From Amycolatopsis bullii (lineage in GTDB: Bacteria; Actinomycetota; Actinomycetes; Mycobacteriales; Pseudonocardiaceae): a stretch of 64,000 nucleotides of DNA. Location: assembly GCF_014654205.1 (NCBI RefSeq), contig NZ_BNAW01000004.1, forward strand, positions 124,001 through 188,000, given 5' to 3'. Shown piece after piece: positions 18,020 through 27,687 of the stretch (position 1 is the first letter of the stretch; the number at the start of each line of letters is the position of its first letter). A model generated the notes under the pieces. The model was given only the letters and a program-made list of their open reading frames with translations, did not search any database and was not told where the DNA came from. The translations under genes were made by a program, and so were the position numbers.

Positions 18020-18976
18020 TCAGTCGACCAGCGTCCGGCCGGTGAGCCGGAGGAAGACGTCCTCCAGCGAGCTGCGGCGCACCAGGCTCGACAGCGGCCG
18101 GACCCCGCGGGAATGCGCGTGCTCCAGCGCGTCCTCGCCGTCGTCGCTGTAGAGCAGGACGCGGTCCGGGAGGATCTCCACGCGCTCCGCCAGCCCCTCC
18201 ACCTGCTGGGCCGCCCCGACCTGCTCCCCCGGCGCGAACCGCAGCTCGACCACCTCGCGCGTCGAATACCGCCGGATCAGCTCCGCCGGCGAGCCCTCCG
18301 CCGCGATGCGGCCGTGGTCCATCACCACCAGTCTGTCGCACAGCTGCTCGGCTTCGTCCATGTAGTGGGTCGTGACGATCAGCGTCGTGCCCTGGGCCTT
18401 GAGCCGGAACAGCCGGTCCCACAGCAGGTGCCTCGCCTGCGGGTCGAGGCCCGTGGTCGGCTCGTCGAGCAGGAGCAGTTCCGGGTCGTTGACCAGCGAG
18501 CGGGCGATGGTCAGCCGCCGTTTCATGCCGCCCGACAGCGGGTCGACCTTGTCGCCGGCCCGGTCGGTGAGCTGGGCGAACTCCAGCAGCTCCTCGGCCT
18601 TGCGCCGTGCGGCGGCGCGTGACAGGCCGAAGTAGCGGGCGTAGACCATCAGGTTCTCGCGGACGGTCAGCTCGACGTCCAGGTTGTCCTGCTGCGGCAC
18701 CACGCCGAGGCGCGCGCGGATCCGCGGCCCGGCGGCCTCCGGATCCAGCCCCAGCACGCGCAGGTCGCCGTCGGTGCGGGGCGAGACGCACGCGATCATC
18801 CGCATGGTCGAGGACTTGCCCGCGCCGTTCGGGCCGAGGAACCCGAACGCCTCCCCGCGCCGCACCTCGACGTCGATCCCGCGCACGGCCTCGAACGCGC
18901 CGAAGCGCTTCACCAGTGCCTTCGCCTGCACCAGTGCCGGTTCCCGGTCCTCCGCATCGTCCACGCTTCGCACCAT
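18020..18976 (-). CDS. ABC transporter ATP-binding protein (NodI/DrrA type)
   Basis: 318 residues. Walker A GPNGAGKS at 48-55, Q-loop in VVPQQDNLD, signature LSGGMKRRL near 148-156, Walker B LLLLDEPTTGLDPQ, and H-loop in VTTHYMDEAEQL. The C-terminal extension beyond residue 230 is as in DrrA-type drug exporter ATPases. ATG at 18976 was chosen over the TTG at 18994 because a GGTGGTGGG stretch precedes it. It powers the two permeases downstream. The 31-bp gap to the NAGPA/phosphoesterase gene upstream is short, so read-through from that gene is possible. Confidence 0.92.
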   Translation of the reverse strand: MVRSVDDAEDREPALVQAKALVKRFGAFEAVRGIDVEVRRGEAFGFLGPNGAGKSSTMRMIACVSPRTDGDLRVLGLDPEAAGPRIRARLGVVPQQDNLDVELTVRENLMVYARYFGLSRAAARRKAEELLEFAQLTDRAGDKVDPLSGGMKRRLTIARSLVNDPELLLLDEPTTGLDPQARHLLWDRLFRLKAQGTTLIVTTHYMDEAEQLCDRLVVMDHGRIAAEGSPAELIRRYSTREVVELRFAPGEQVGAAQQVEGLAERVEILPDRVLLYSDDGEDALEHAHSRGVRPLSSLVRRSSLEDVFLRLTGRTLVD

Positions 18977-19006
18977 AGGACCCACCACCGACAAAAACCG
19001 AGCGGA

Positions 19007-22000
19007 TTAGCCGCGGACGGTCACCACCAGCGCGGCTGTCACCCCGTTGACCTGCACCGACAGCCGTGCGACACCCGGTCGCAAAGCGGTCAGCACGCCC
19101 GAAGCCGGGTCGAACGAAACGACGCCCCGGCCGACCTGCCAGTCCGCGCTCACCGGGTAGGCCACCGGCACCTCCCGCGTCCCCTGCCGCACCGAAGCCC
19201 GGACGACCGCGCGTTCGCCGCGGGCCAGCGACGACGGCCCGGTCAGCGACAGCGCGTCGACGTTCGGCCGGGTCTCGAACCGCACCGGCTGGGCGCGGTC
19301 GGCCGGGTCCACCCGCAGCAGCGTCCAGCCGACGAACCCGCCATCGCCCGGCGCCGCCGCGGGTGCCTTGCCCGAGTTGCCGTTGACCAGGTACGGCACC
19401 CCGTCGACCCGGGACAGCGAGAACACCCCGGCGTGTGACGCCACCGCGGCGGCGGGCTTGCCGGAGGACTGCTCGAACCCGGTCAGCCACCGGGTCAGCA
19501 GGGCCGCTTCCTTCCGGTCGCCGAGCTGCGAGTTCCCGGTCGGGCTCGGGTCCTGCACCGGGTGGTGCATGGCGACGACGACCCCGCGGACCGACCGGTC
19601 GGCCGCCGCGGAGTCGAGCGCCGACCGCAGCAGCCGGACCTGGTCGAACCCGCCGGCCCGCAGCGAACCGCGCGAGGAGTCCAGTAACACCAGCCGGATG
19701 CCGCGGACGTCGACGACCCGGTGCGTCACCCCGAAGGCGGCCTGGAAGTTCGCGAGGCCGTTGCCGCCTTCCGCCTCGTGGTTGCCCGGCACGTAGTACC
19801 AGGGCACCAGCTCGCCGAGCTCTTCGGTGATCACCTGCCGGGCCAGCACGAAGTCGGGTGCCGTGCCGCGGTCGACGAAGTCGCCGTTGATCAGCACGAG
19901 GTCCGGTTTCGCCGCGACGGCTTCGCGCAGCGCCCGCCGGGCCTGGGCGACCAGCGGCCCCGCCGGGTCGTCCGCGGTGAACTGGGCGTCGCTGACCACC
20001 GCGACCCGCAGGCCGCCGTCCAGGACGCCGTCGGTGACCAGCGCCGGGTCGTGCGGGGCGGGATCGGCGGGCACGGTCGTCGTCGGCGCCACCTCGAAGG
20101 TCAGGTCGTCGAACACCAGCCGGCCTTCGTACTGCTGGTCCGGCACGTTCTCGACGGCGTAGAAGCGCGCCAGGCGCTGTCCCGCGGGCAGCCCGGCCGG
20201 GATCGTGGCGGTGACGTACTTCCAGCCCGTCCAGTCCACGCTCAGCGAAAGGTCCACAATGGACGCCACGTTCGCGGCGTCGCGCAGTTCCGCCCGCAGC
20301 CAGGCACCCTGGCCGTCGCCGTTCACCCACAGTCCGATCTTCTGCGTGCCCGGCGGAACCGGAAGCGGCGAAGAAGGCGTCACGTACGCGGCGCGCGTCG
20401 CGGTCGTGCCGGTCAGCCGGTAGTCCAGCGCCAGCCCGGCGCCGCCGTCGTGGCCGGGCACCGCGGAGAGCGCCGCGCCGACGACCGCCGGGAACACCGT
20501 GGCCGTCCAGCCCGCCGGGCCGTCCAGCCGCGACGCCACCTGCGCCACGGTGCCGACCGAGGCGGCCAGGTGCGTGGTCAGGCCGGCCGCCGAAGCGGTG
20601 ATCGCCGAAGCGCCGGACGCGGTCAGCGCGGTCACCGCGTAGCCGTCGCCGGACGGTTCGACCCGCACGACCGAGTGGTCGTAGTCCAGCTTGACGTCGT
20701 CGGGTTCCAGCCAGGTGCCGTAGCCGTCGGCGTCGTAGCCGTAGACCTTGAACGTGCTGCGCGCGCCCGCGCCCGACAGCGCGACCTGCTCGGTGCTCGT
20801 GCCGAGCCGGACCGGTTCGCCCAGCACGGAAAGCGCCGTCTTCCCGGACGCCCGGCCGGAGCGCGCGACGACGTCGACGCCGCCCGCGTGGTGCCCCGTG
20901 ACGACCCCGCGCGTCACGGTCGCCCGCCGCGGATCCGAGGTGCTCCAGCGCGGGTCGGCGGCCACCGCGGCGCCGGTCTCGTCGTGACCGTCGGCGACCA
21001 GGTGCCGGGTCAGGCCCGAGAGCACGCGGTCCGCGCCGTCCGCCGCCACGGCCGGTGCCGGCGCGAAGCCGGTGAGCTTGCCGCTGCCCGGCACGGTCGC
21101 GAAGCCGATCCCGTTGGGCACCAGGCGTTCCCCGCCGTCGGACGGCGAGTTCCGGACGCTCGGCGCGGCTTCGCCCTCGTTGCGTGCCAGGAGCGTCGAC
21201 GATCCGCCGCCGTCGAGGTTGACGGCGTCGTCCGCACCGAGGCTCTTCATGTGCCGCGCGAGCTCCAGCTCGGTCATCCCGCGGCTGTCGGCCTGCCGTC
21301 CGTCCACGGTGGCCAGCCACAGCTTCCGGCCGTCGGCGGAGAAGCCGACCGCGGTCCGCGGGTGCATGGCCACGTCGTCGACCGGCTGCACGACGCCGTC
21401 GCGGAGGAGGACTTCGTTGCCGCCCACCGCGACCGCGATCTTCCCGGCGTCCGAGCGCGGCGCGTAGGTGACGCCGACCGCGTCGCCCGGCCGCAGCGCG
21501 GCGAGCCCGTCCGCCCCGGCTTCGCGAGCCAACAGCAGTGTGGTGCCCGCCGCGACGGGACCGTCGGCCGGCTGCTCACGCACGGCGGTCACGACGCCGT
21601 CGCGCAGCTCGGCCTCGCGCACCCGGGAAGCACCCGCCACCGACGTCCGGCGGCTCGAAGCGCCCCACAGCGGCGTGTAGACGCCGATCGCGTCGGTGCC
21701 GAGGACCGGGCTGTTGAAGTTGGTCGCCTGCACGGCGCCGCCGGGCAGCGTCACGGTGGCTTCGAGGAAGATCGACGCGAGCCGGGCCTTGCCCTCGCCG
21801 GTGATCGACGCGGTGAGGTTGTGCCCGGCGGCCGGGGCGGTCTGGAGCTGCCCGCGATCGATGCCGACGCCGATCGGCGCGCCGGTGGCGCTGATGTCGA
21901 AGAAGTCGCCGTTGACGCCGGCCACCGCGCCCGCCCGCGCAACCTGCTGCGACAGCGGCGTGCGCGCGGAAACCGTCCCTGGACTCAGGTACGTCGGCTT

Positions 22001-22297
22001 CAGCACCTTGCTGCCCAGGTCGACGGCGAGGGTGTCGCCGCGGATCCAGCCGGCCGGGTCGAACCGGTCGAACTGGGTGAGGTTCAGCCCGGGCGCGACC
22101 TCGGTGGTCGCGCTGCCGGTGATCAGGCCGTCGTCCGGGTTCGCGGCGGCGAACGCCGGACCTTCGTGCGCCGACGACCCGGCGGGCGCGGCTTCCACCG
22201 GCGGCGTGCCGAGCGGCGCTTTCAAGGGATCGTCGGGAACGGCGAACGCGGTCGCGAACAGGGCGACGAGCGGCAGCGCTATGCGTGACTTCTTCAC
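19007..22297 (-). CDS. Secreted phosphodiester glycosidase (NAGPA) and metallophosphoesterase fusion
   Basis: 1096 residues with a signal peptide (KKSRIALPLVALFATAFA). Residues about 80-390 match the NAGPA/phosphodiester glycosidase domain: GVNGDFFDI, GVGFSADGRKLWLATVDG and LDGGGSSTLL. A middle region of beta-rich, Ig/carbohydrate-binding appearance follows (about 400-750). Residues about 762-970 are a calcineurin-like metallophosphoesterase: VVSDAQ, NGDFVDRG, GNHE, MHHP and SHAG, which supply the metal ligands. A further Ig-like domain ends the protein. Outside the cell it could cleave phosphodiester-linked sugars and then the phosphate, for example from wall teichoic-like polymers or glycolipids (inference). 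GTG start at 22297. Confidence 0.85.
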   Translation of the reverse strand: MKKSRIALPLVALFATAFAVPDDPLKAPLGTPPVEAAPAGSSAHEGPAFAAANPDDGLITGSATTEVAPGLNLTQFDRFDPAGWIRGDTLAVDLGSKVLKPTYLSPGTVSARTPLSQQVARAGAVAGVNGDFFDISATGAPIGVGIDRGQLQTAPAAGHNLTASITGEGKARLASIFLEATVTLPGGAVQATNFNSPVLGTDAIGVYTPLWGASSRRTSVAGASRVREAELRDGVVTAVREQPADGPVAAGTTLLLAREAGADGLAALRPGDAVGVTYAPRSDAGKIAVAVGGNEVLLRDGVVQPVDDVAMHPRTAVGFSADGRKLWLATVDGRQADSRGMTELELARHMKSLGADDAVNLDGGGSSTLLARNEGEAAPSVRNSPSDGGERLVPNGIGFATVPGSGKLTGFAPAPAVAADGADRVLSGLTRHLVADGHDETGAAVAADPRWSTSDPRRATVTRGVVTGHHAGGVDVVARSGRASGKTALSVLGEPVRLGTSTEQVALSGAGARSTFKVYGYDADGYGTWLEPDDVKLDYDHSVVRVEPSGDGYAVTALTASGASAITASAAGLTTHLAASVGTVAQVASRLDGPAGWTATVFPAVVGAALSAVPGHDGGAGLALDYRLTGTTATRAAYVTPSSPLPVPPGTQKIGLWVNGDGQGAWLRAELRDAANVASIVDLSLSVDWTGWKYVTATIPAGLPAGQRLARFYAVENVPDQQYEGRLVFDDLTFEVAPTTTVPADPAPHDPALVTDGVLDGGLRVAVVSDAQFTADDPAGPLVAQARRALREAVAAKPDLVLINGDFVDRGTAPDFVLARQVITEELGELVPWYYVPGNHEAEGGNGLANFQAAFGVTHRVVDVRGIRLVLLDSSRGSLRAGGFDQVRLLRSALDSAAADRSVRGVVVAMHHPVQDPSPTGNSQLGDRKEAALLTRWLTGFEQSSGKPAAAVASHAGVFSLSRVDGVPYLVNGNSGKAPAAAPGDGGFVGWTLLRVDPADRAQPVRFETRPNVDALSLTGPSSLARGERAVVRASVRQGTREVPVAYPVSADWQVGRGVVSFDPASGVLTALRPGVARLSVQVNGVTAALVVTVRG

Positions 22298-22402
22298 CAG
22301 GTACCCCAGTATCGAGTGAGAGTGAGCCAGGCCAGCACAGCGCAGCGGCACGGCCGGGGGAAGACTTCCCGGTGAACGCCGCCTGAATGGTCTAGAACAC
22401 CA

Positions 22403-23113
22403 TCACGGGGTAAGAGGTGAGGCGAGCAGCGCCTTCGCGGCTTCGCCGGTGACGCGCGGGTCCGGGCCGGTGCGCTTCCACAGGCGCAGCAGGAGATCGC
22501 GCGCGGGCCCTTCGACCTCCGCGCCGTCGGCGGCAGGCCCGAGGGCGGGCGGCTCGCCGGGGTGCACGGTCCAGACGTCACCGGTGTCGGTGGCGCGCAG
22601 GGTGACCGGCCCGGGCAGCTGTGGCACGGCGTGCCAGCGCGTCACGCGCGGCAGCATCGCGCCGAGGACCTCGTCGACGCCGTCCGCGGCCACGGCCGGG
22701 TCAAGCACGTGGGCGCTCCCCGAATCGGCGAGGTGGACCGCGGTTTCGTGGACCTGGCGGCGGAACCAGAACGCCTTGGTCTTCTCGGTGCCGCCGAAGT
22801 GCCAGCACCGGTCTTCGGGATCGGCGGCCTCGAGCGCGCCGAGCAGGAGCTGGGCCCCTTCGGCGTACCAGGACACCAGCTCGGCGTCGGGGAGCTCCTC
22901 GAAGTCCTGCGGGTGAACTTCGCCGGTGGTGACGACGGTGGCGGCCCAGCGGTGCACGTTCCCGAGGTGGGTGCCGAGGTCGGCGAGCGTCCAGCCGGCG
23001 CAGTCCGGCACCGGCGCGGCCGGGTCGCCGGTGCGCAGCCGCTCGGCGAACGCGCTGGTGAGCTCGCGCAGCACGGGCAGGTACTCGCGGGCCGGGAACG
23101 GCATCGTCGTCAT
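22403..23113 (-). CDS. Maleylpyruvate isomerase family mycothiol-dependent protein
   Basis: 236 residues. The N-terminal half is the mycothiol maleylpyruvate isomerase (MDMPI, DinB-like) four-helix bundle: WTLADLGTHLGNVHRWAA gives the first metal His, and FWFRRQVHETAVHLAD gives HExxxH-like ligands. The C-terminal half is the MDMPI_C domain. Members use mycothiol, the thiol of actinobacteria, in isomerase or transferase reactions; most, like this one, have no proven substrate. The ATG at 23113 is the first start consistent with the family. It lies 57 bp downstream of ndk on the same strand. Confidence 0.85.
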   Translation of the reverse strand: MTTMPFPAREYLPVLRELTSAFAERLRTGDPAAPVPDCAGWTLADLGTHLGNVHRWAATVVTTGEVHPQDFEELPDAELVSWYAEGAQLLLGALEAADPEDRCWHFGGTEKTKAFWFRRQVHETAVHLADSGSAHVLDPAVAADGVDEVLGAMLPRVTRWHAVPQLPGPVTLRATDTGDVWTVHPGEPPALGPAADGAEVEGPARDLLLRLWKRTGPDPRVTGEAAKALLASPLTP

Positions 23114-23170
23114 GAAATCTCCCCAGGGGTCCGGGGCCACGCAGTGACCCCGGACCACAGCATCACAGCG

Positions 23171-23581
23171 TCACAGGTCGGGGAACCAGAGCTTCAGCTC
23201 GCGCTCGGCCGACTCCGGCGAGTCCGAGCCGTGGACCAGGTTGTACTGGGTCTCCAGCGCGAAGTCACCGCGGATGGTGCCCGGGGTGGCCTTCTCGACC
23301 GGGTCCGTGCCGCCGGCCAGCTGGCGGAACGCGGCGATGGCGCGCGGGCCCTCGACGGCGAGCGCGACCAGCGGGCCCGAGGTGATGAACTCGAGCAGGT
23401 CGCCGAAGAACGGACGCTCCTTGTGCTCGGCGTAGTGCTCCTCGGCCAGCGCCTGCGGAACGGTCCGCAGCTCGAGCGCGGCGAGCTTGAGGCCCTTGCG
23501 CTCGATCCGCGAGACGACTTCGCCGACGAGGCCGCGCGCGACGCCATCGGGCTTGACCAGGACCAGCGTGCGTTCAGTCAC
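23171..23581 (-). CDS. ndk: Nucleoside diphosphate kinase
   Basis: 136 residues, the full family length. It transfers the gamma phosphate between nucleoside di- and triphosphates through phospho-His117 in [12 protein letters not shown]; the N-terminal [17 protein letters not shown] and [11 protein letters not shown] blocks are also canonical. GTG start at 23581, with AAGGAG ten bases upstream. In mycobacteria ndk follows folC-DUF4233 directly; here four accessory genes lie between. Confidence 0.97.
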   Translation of the reverse strand: MTERTLVLVKPDGVARGLVGEVVSRIERKGLKLAALELRTVPQALAEEHYAEHKERPFFGDLLEFITSGPLVALAVEGPRAIAAFRQLAGGTDPVEKATPGTIRGDFALETQYNLVHGSDSPESAERELKLWFPDL

Positions 23582-23636
23582 GACGGTTTTTCTCCTTAAT
23601 ACTGTTTTCGGTGCGCGCGAGCCTAGCCGACCCTGC

Positions 23637-25184
23637 TCAGCGGCCTTGCGGGTGCAGTGTCTTCGACCACAGCGACGCCCCGGTCGCGTCCCGCAGGTCC
23701 ACCGTGAGGTCGCCGCTCGGGCCGTCGACGTTCAGCTCGCCGAAGTGCTGGAAGCCGTCGATCGGAGCCGTGTTCGCCGCCGGCGGCGCGTGCACGAACA
23801 CCGCCTGCGGGCCGAACGTCGGGTCCAGGGTGTTCGGCCCGAACGCGCCGGCGTTCAGCGGGCCGGACACGAACTCCCAGAAGGGGTCGAAGTCCTGGAA
23901 GGCCGCCCGGTCGGGCGAATAGTGGTGCGCGGCGGTGTAGTGCACGTCGGCGGTCAGCCAGACGACGTTGCGGACGCGGCGGCGCTGGATCTCCCGCAGC
24001 ACCCACGCCAGTTCGGTCTCCCGCCCGCCGGGGGCGCCCGGCAGGTTGTTCGCGACGGCTTCGATGTCGGCGCCGTCCGGGACGACGAGCCCCAGCGGCA
24101 TGTCGGCCTGGACGATCTTCCACGTCGCCGTGCTGCGGCCGAGCGCGTCGGCCAGCCAGCGGGCCTGGGCGTCGCCGAGGATGTAGCCCGGCTTCGTCTG
24201 GTCCGCCGTGTTCGCGTTGCGGTAGGTCCGCATGTCCAGCACGAAGATCTCGACGCGGGAGCCGTAGGTGAAGCTGCGGTAGACGCGGCCGTCGACGGCC
24301 CGGCGCGAGTCGATCGGATGCCACTCGTGGAACGCCTGGTACGCCCGCGGTGCTAGGACGTCGACGCGCTTCTCGGTGTAGGCCGGGTTGTCGAGGATCT
24401 TGCCCGGGTACCAGTTGTTCAAGACCTCGTGGTCGTCCCACTGGACGTAGGCGGGCACCTGCGCGGCGAAGCGCTTGAAGTTGTCGTCGAGCCGGTTGTA
24501 GGCGTGCTGGCCGCGGAACTCGTCGAGGGTCTCGGCCACCTTCGACTTCTCGGGCGTGACGACGTTGCGCCAGGTCCGGCCGCCGGGAAGGGTGACGGTT
24601 TCGGTGAGCGGGCCGTCGGAGTACACCGTGTCGCCGCTGTGCAGGAACAGGTCCGGGCAGCGGGCCGCCATCGCGGAGAAGATCGTCATCCCGCCCAGTG
24701 CCGGGTTGATGCCCCAGTTCTGGCCGACGACGTCGCCCGACCACAGGATCCGCGCGTCGCGGCGGCCCACCGGTGCGGTGGCGAACCGGCCGGTCAGCGG
24801 CTCGCTCGTGGCGCGGCCGTCGAGGGCTTCGGCGGTGACGCGGTAGTGGTACTCGGTGCCGGGTGCCAGCGCGGGGACGCGCACGCGGCCGGTGCCGCCG
24901 CTGTCCGGGCCGACGAGCGGGCCGGGGACTCGGCGGGCGTGCCGGAACGACGGGTCCCGCGCGATCTCGACGACCAGGCGCGAGGGCCGGTCCGCGCGGG
25001 ACCAGACGATCGCCGAGCCCGGGGTGACGTCGCCGGACTGGACGCCGTGGGTGAGCACCGGCCGGTCGCGGCGGACGAGCGGGACCGCGGCGAAGGCCGT
25101 GGACGGCACGACGACGCCGGCGGCGACCGCGGAGGCGCCGGTCAGCCCGGCCTTGAGCAGGGTGCGGCGGGAGTGTTCGGTCAT
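23637..25184 (-). CDS. Tat-secreted PhoD-family alkaline phosphatase
   Basis: 515 residues. A twin-arginine signal begins [13 protein letters not shown] and ends near VVPSTAFA. A PhoD N-terminal beta domain (about 40-130) precedes the PhoD metallophosphatase domain: [33 protein letters not shown], and [13 protein letters not shown] carry the expected metal ligands. Secreted PhoD enzymes release phosphate from mono- and diesters using calcium and iron. It is divergent from the acylase gene across 124 bp. No PHO-box was identified. Confidence 0.9.
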   Translation of the reverse strand: MTEHSRRTLLKAGLTGASAVAAGVVVPSTAFAAVPLVRRDRPVLTHGVQSGDVTPGSAIVWSRADRPSRLVVEIARDPSFRHARRVPGPLVGPDSGGTGRVRVPALAPGTEYHYRVTAEALDGRATSEPLTGRFATAPVGRRDARILWSGDVVGQNWGINPALGGMTIFSAMAARCPDLFLHSGDTVYSDGPLTETVTLPGGRTWRNVVTPEKSKVAETLDEFRGQHAYNRLDDNFKRFAAQVPAYVQWDDHEVLNNWYPGKILDNPAYTEKRVDVLAPRAYQAFHEWHPIDSRRAVDGRVYRSFTYGSRVEIFVLDMRTYRNANTADQTKPGYILGDAQARWLADALGRSTATWKIVQADMPLGLVVPDGADIEAVANNLPGAPGGRETELAWVLREIQRRRVRNVVWLTADVHYTAAHHYSPDRAAFQDFDPFWEFVSGPLNAGAFGPNTLDPTFGPQAVFVHAPPAANTAPIDGFQHFGELNVDGPSGDLTVDLRDATGASLWSKTLHPQGR

Positions 25185-25308
25185 GCGCGGTTTCTATCCC
25201 GCCGCGGCCAACACCGGCTTGCGCGCGGGTGAACGGATATTGGGGTTTTCCCCCATACCGGGAGCCGGTCGCCGTCGGTAGCTTGGTGATCACGACAAGG
25301 GGGTACGA

Positions 25309-27666
25309 ATGGCACTCTTCAGGAAGGCGCTCGCCGTTGCCGCGGCCGTGCTTTCGGTCACCACACTTGGCGCGGGGGTCGCGAACGCGGGTGAGGACGG
25401 CGCGAAAGCCGTGCTGCGCTACACCGAACACGGCATCCCGCACATCGTCGCGAAGGACTTCGCGGGCCTCGGCTACGGGTACGGCTACGGGGCGGCGACC
25501 GACAACGTCTGCGAGCTCGCGAAGATCTACGTCACGGTGAGCGCGCAGCGGTCGCGGTACTTCGGCCCGGACGGCGAAGGCTACCCGTCGCTGTCCGAGG
25601 CGAAGAACAATCTGCACAGCGACCTGTTCTTCCAGCAGCTCAACGATTCCGGCGTGGTCGACAGGCTGGTCTCCCAGCCCGCGCCCCAAGGGCCGCGGCC
25701 CGAGGTCCGGCAGGTCGTTTCGGGCTACGTCAAGGGGTTCAACGCCTTCCTGGCCCGCACCGGCCGGTCCGGGATCACCGATCCGGCCTGCCGCGGCGCG
25801 GAGTGGGTCCGGCCGATCACCGAGCAGGACTTCTACCGGCACTTCTACTCCATCGCCGTCACCGGAGGCCTGGGCTTCGTCACCGAAGGGCTGTTCGCGG
25901 CGCCGCCGTCCGGTGCGCCGTCGCCGGCCCCGGGCACGCCCGCGCAGCTGTCGGCGAGCCTGCGCGACGGGCTCGGCAAGGGCGGGCTGGGCAGCAACGG
26001 GATCGCCGTCGGCGCGGACGGGACCGCGGCGGGGCGCGGCAGTGTGCTGCTCGGCAACCCGCACTACCCGTGGCACGACGGACGGCGGTTCTGGCAGAGC
26101 CAGCTGACCATTCCCGGCCGGGTCGACGTGGCCGGGGCGAGCCTGCTCGGCATGCCGTTCGTCATGATCGGGCACACCGCGGACGCGGCCTGGACGCACA
26201 CGGTGTCCACCCCGGTCACGTTCGGCCTGTTCGAAGTGCCGCTGGCGGCCGGTGATCCGACGACGTACGTGGTCGACGGCAAGCCCGAGAAGATGACCTC
26301 CCGCGAGGTCACCGTCCACGTGCGGCAAGCCGACGGCTCGCTGAAGCCGGTCCGGCAAACCTTCTGGTCGACGCGCTACGGCCCGGTGCTGAACGACGTC
26401 GGCGGGTTCCCGGTGCCGTGGACGGCGAAGTCGGCGTACGCGCTGCGAGACGCCAACGCGACCAACCTGCGCGGGCTGAACACGTGGTTCGAGCTCGACC
26501 AGGCCCGCAGCACGGCCGACGTCGTGCGCGCGCTCAGCCGCACCCAGGGTGTGCCGTGGGTGAACACGATCGCCACCGACCGGGCGGGCAACGCGCTCTA
26601 CGCCGACATCCAGGTCGTTCCGCACGTCACCGACGAGCTGGCTCGCACCTGCAGCACACCGACCGGCCGGCAGACCTTCGACGCCGACGGACTGGCCATT
26701 TTGGACGGTTCGCGGACGTCCTGTCAGTGGGGTTCGGACCCGGGCGCGCTCGAGCCGGGGATCTTCGCGCCGGCCCGGCTGCCGCAGCAGCAGCGCCGGG
26801 ACTACGAGCTGAACGCCAACGACAGCGCCTGGCTCGCGAACGCCCGCGCGCCACTCACGGGATTTCCGCGGATCGTCAGCGAGCAGGACACCGAGCGTTC
26901 CCCGCGCACCCGGGAAGCGCTGCTGACGGCCGAGGCGGGCAAGTTCACCACGGACTCGATGAAGAAGATGCTCTTCGCGGACCACAGCCTGTTCGCCGAC
27001 CTGGCGGCGGCGGACCTGGCGAAGCTGTGCGCGTCGTTCCCGGACGGGCGGGCCCCGTCGTCGTCCGGCCCGGTCCCGGTCGGCCCGGCGTGCACGGCGC
27101 TGGCGAGCTGGGACCACACGTACTCCCTCGACAGCCGTGGTTCCCTGCTGTTCCAACGGTTCGCCGCCCGGCTGGCCAACGTCGACCGGTTCTCCGTGCC
27201 GTTCGACCCGAAGGCTCCGCTGACCACGCCGAACACGCTCAACGGGGAAAATCCGGACGTCCGGAAGGCGTTCGGCGACGCCCTCGTGGAGCTGCGCGCG
27301 GCGGGTCTCGCCCCGGACGCCCGGCTGCGCGACGGCCAAGCCGTCACGCGCAACGGCGAGCGCATCCCGATCCACGGCGGCCAGGGTTTCCTCGGCGTGC
27401 TGAACGTGATGACACCGGTGTGGGATCCGGCCCGCGGCAACACCGAAGTCGCGCACGGCTCCAGCTTCATCCAGGTGGTCGGGTTCAGCGGGCGCGGGTG
27501 CCCGGACTCCTCGACGTTGCTGACGTATTCACAGTCGGCCAATCCGGCGTCGCCGTACTTCAGTGATCAGACGCGGCTTTACAGCCGTGGTGAGTGGGTG
27601 AAGGGCCGATTCTGCGAGGCCGACATCCTGCGCTCCCCCGCCCTGCGGGTGGTGGTGCTGCGCTGA
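25309..27666 (+). CDS. Secreted penicillin acylase family protein (Ntn hydrolase)
   Basis: 785 residues. The signal peptide ends near GVANA. The precursor layout is that of penicillin acylase: alpha chain (about 28-210), a linker, then self-cleavage between Gly228 and Ser229 in GGLGSNGIAVG to expose the N-terminal nucleophile Ser of the beta chain. The beta chain shows LLGNPHYPW and an Asn-rich oxyanion region (YELNANDSAWLAN). Serine at the nucleophile position and overall layout fit the aculeacin A acylase/acyl-homoserine lactone acylase branch. Substrate could be a lipopeptide, a quorum signal or a beta-lactam; the sequence does not decide. Start ATG at 25309 follows AAGGGGG. Confidence 0.88.
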   Translation: MALFRKALAVAAAVLSVTTLGAGVANAGEDGAKAVLRYTEHGIPHIVAKDFAGLGYGYGYGAATDNVCELAKIYVTVSAQRSRYFGPDGEGYPSLSEAKNNLHSDLFFQQLNDSGVVDRLVSQPAPQGPRPEVRQVVSGYVKGFNAFLARTGRSGITDPACRGAEWVRPITEQDFYRHFYSIAVTGGLGFVTEGLFAAPPSGAPSPAPGTPAQLSASLRDGLGKGGLGSNGIAVGADGTAAGRGSVLLGNPHYPWHDGRRFWQSQLTIPGRVDVAGASLLGMPFVMIGHTADAAWTHTVSTPVTFGLFEVPLAAGDPTTYVVDGKPEKMTSREVTVHVRQADGSLKPVRQTFWSTRYGPVLNDVGGFPVPWTAKSAYALRDANATNLRGLNTWFELDQARSTADVVRALSRTQGVPWVNTIATDRAGNALYADIQVVPHVTDELARTCSTPTGRQTFDADGLAILDGSRTSCQWGSDPGALEPGIFAPARLPQQQRRDYELNANDSAWLANARAPLTGFPRIVSEQDTERSPRTREALLTAEAGKFTTDSMKKMLFADHSLFADLAAADLAKLCASFPDGRAPSSSGPVPVGPACTALASWDHTYSLDSRGSLLFQRFAARLANVDRFSVPFDPKAPLTTPNTLNGENPDVRKAFGDALVELRAAGLAPDARLRDGQAVTRNGERIPIHGGQGFLGVLNVMTPVWDPARGNTEVAHGSSFIQVVGFSGRGCPDSSTLLTYSQSANPASPYFSDQTRLYSRGEWVKGRFCEADILRSPALRVVVLR

Positions 27667-27687
27667 CATCCCGGCGGGGGCGGGCAC

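Noticed and set aside
23623-27456. Long minus-strand frame opposite the acylase and PhoD genes
   Set aside because: It spans two unrelated good genes, one in antisense and one in a wrong frame; no domain is seen.
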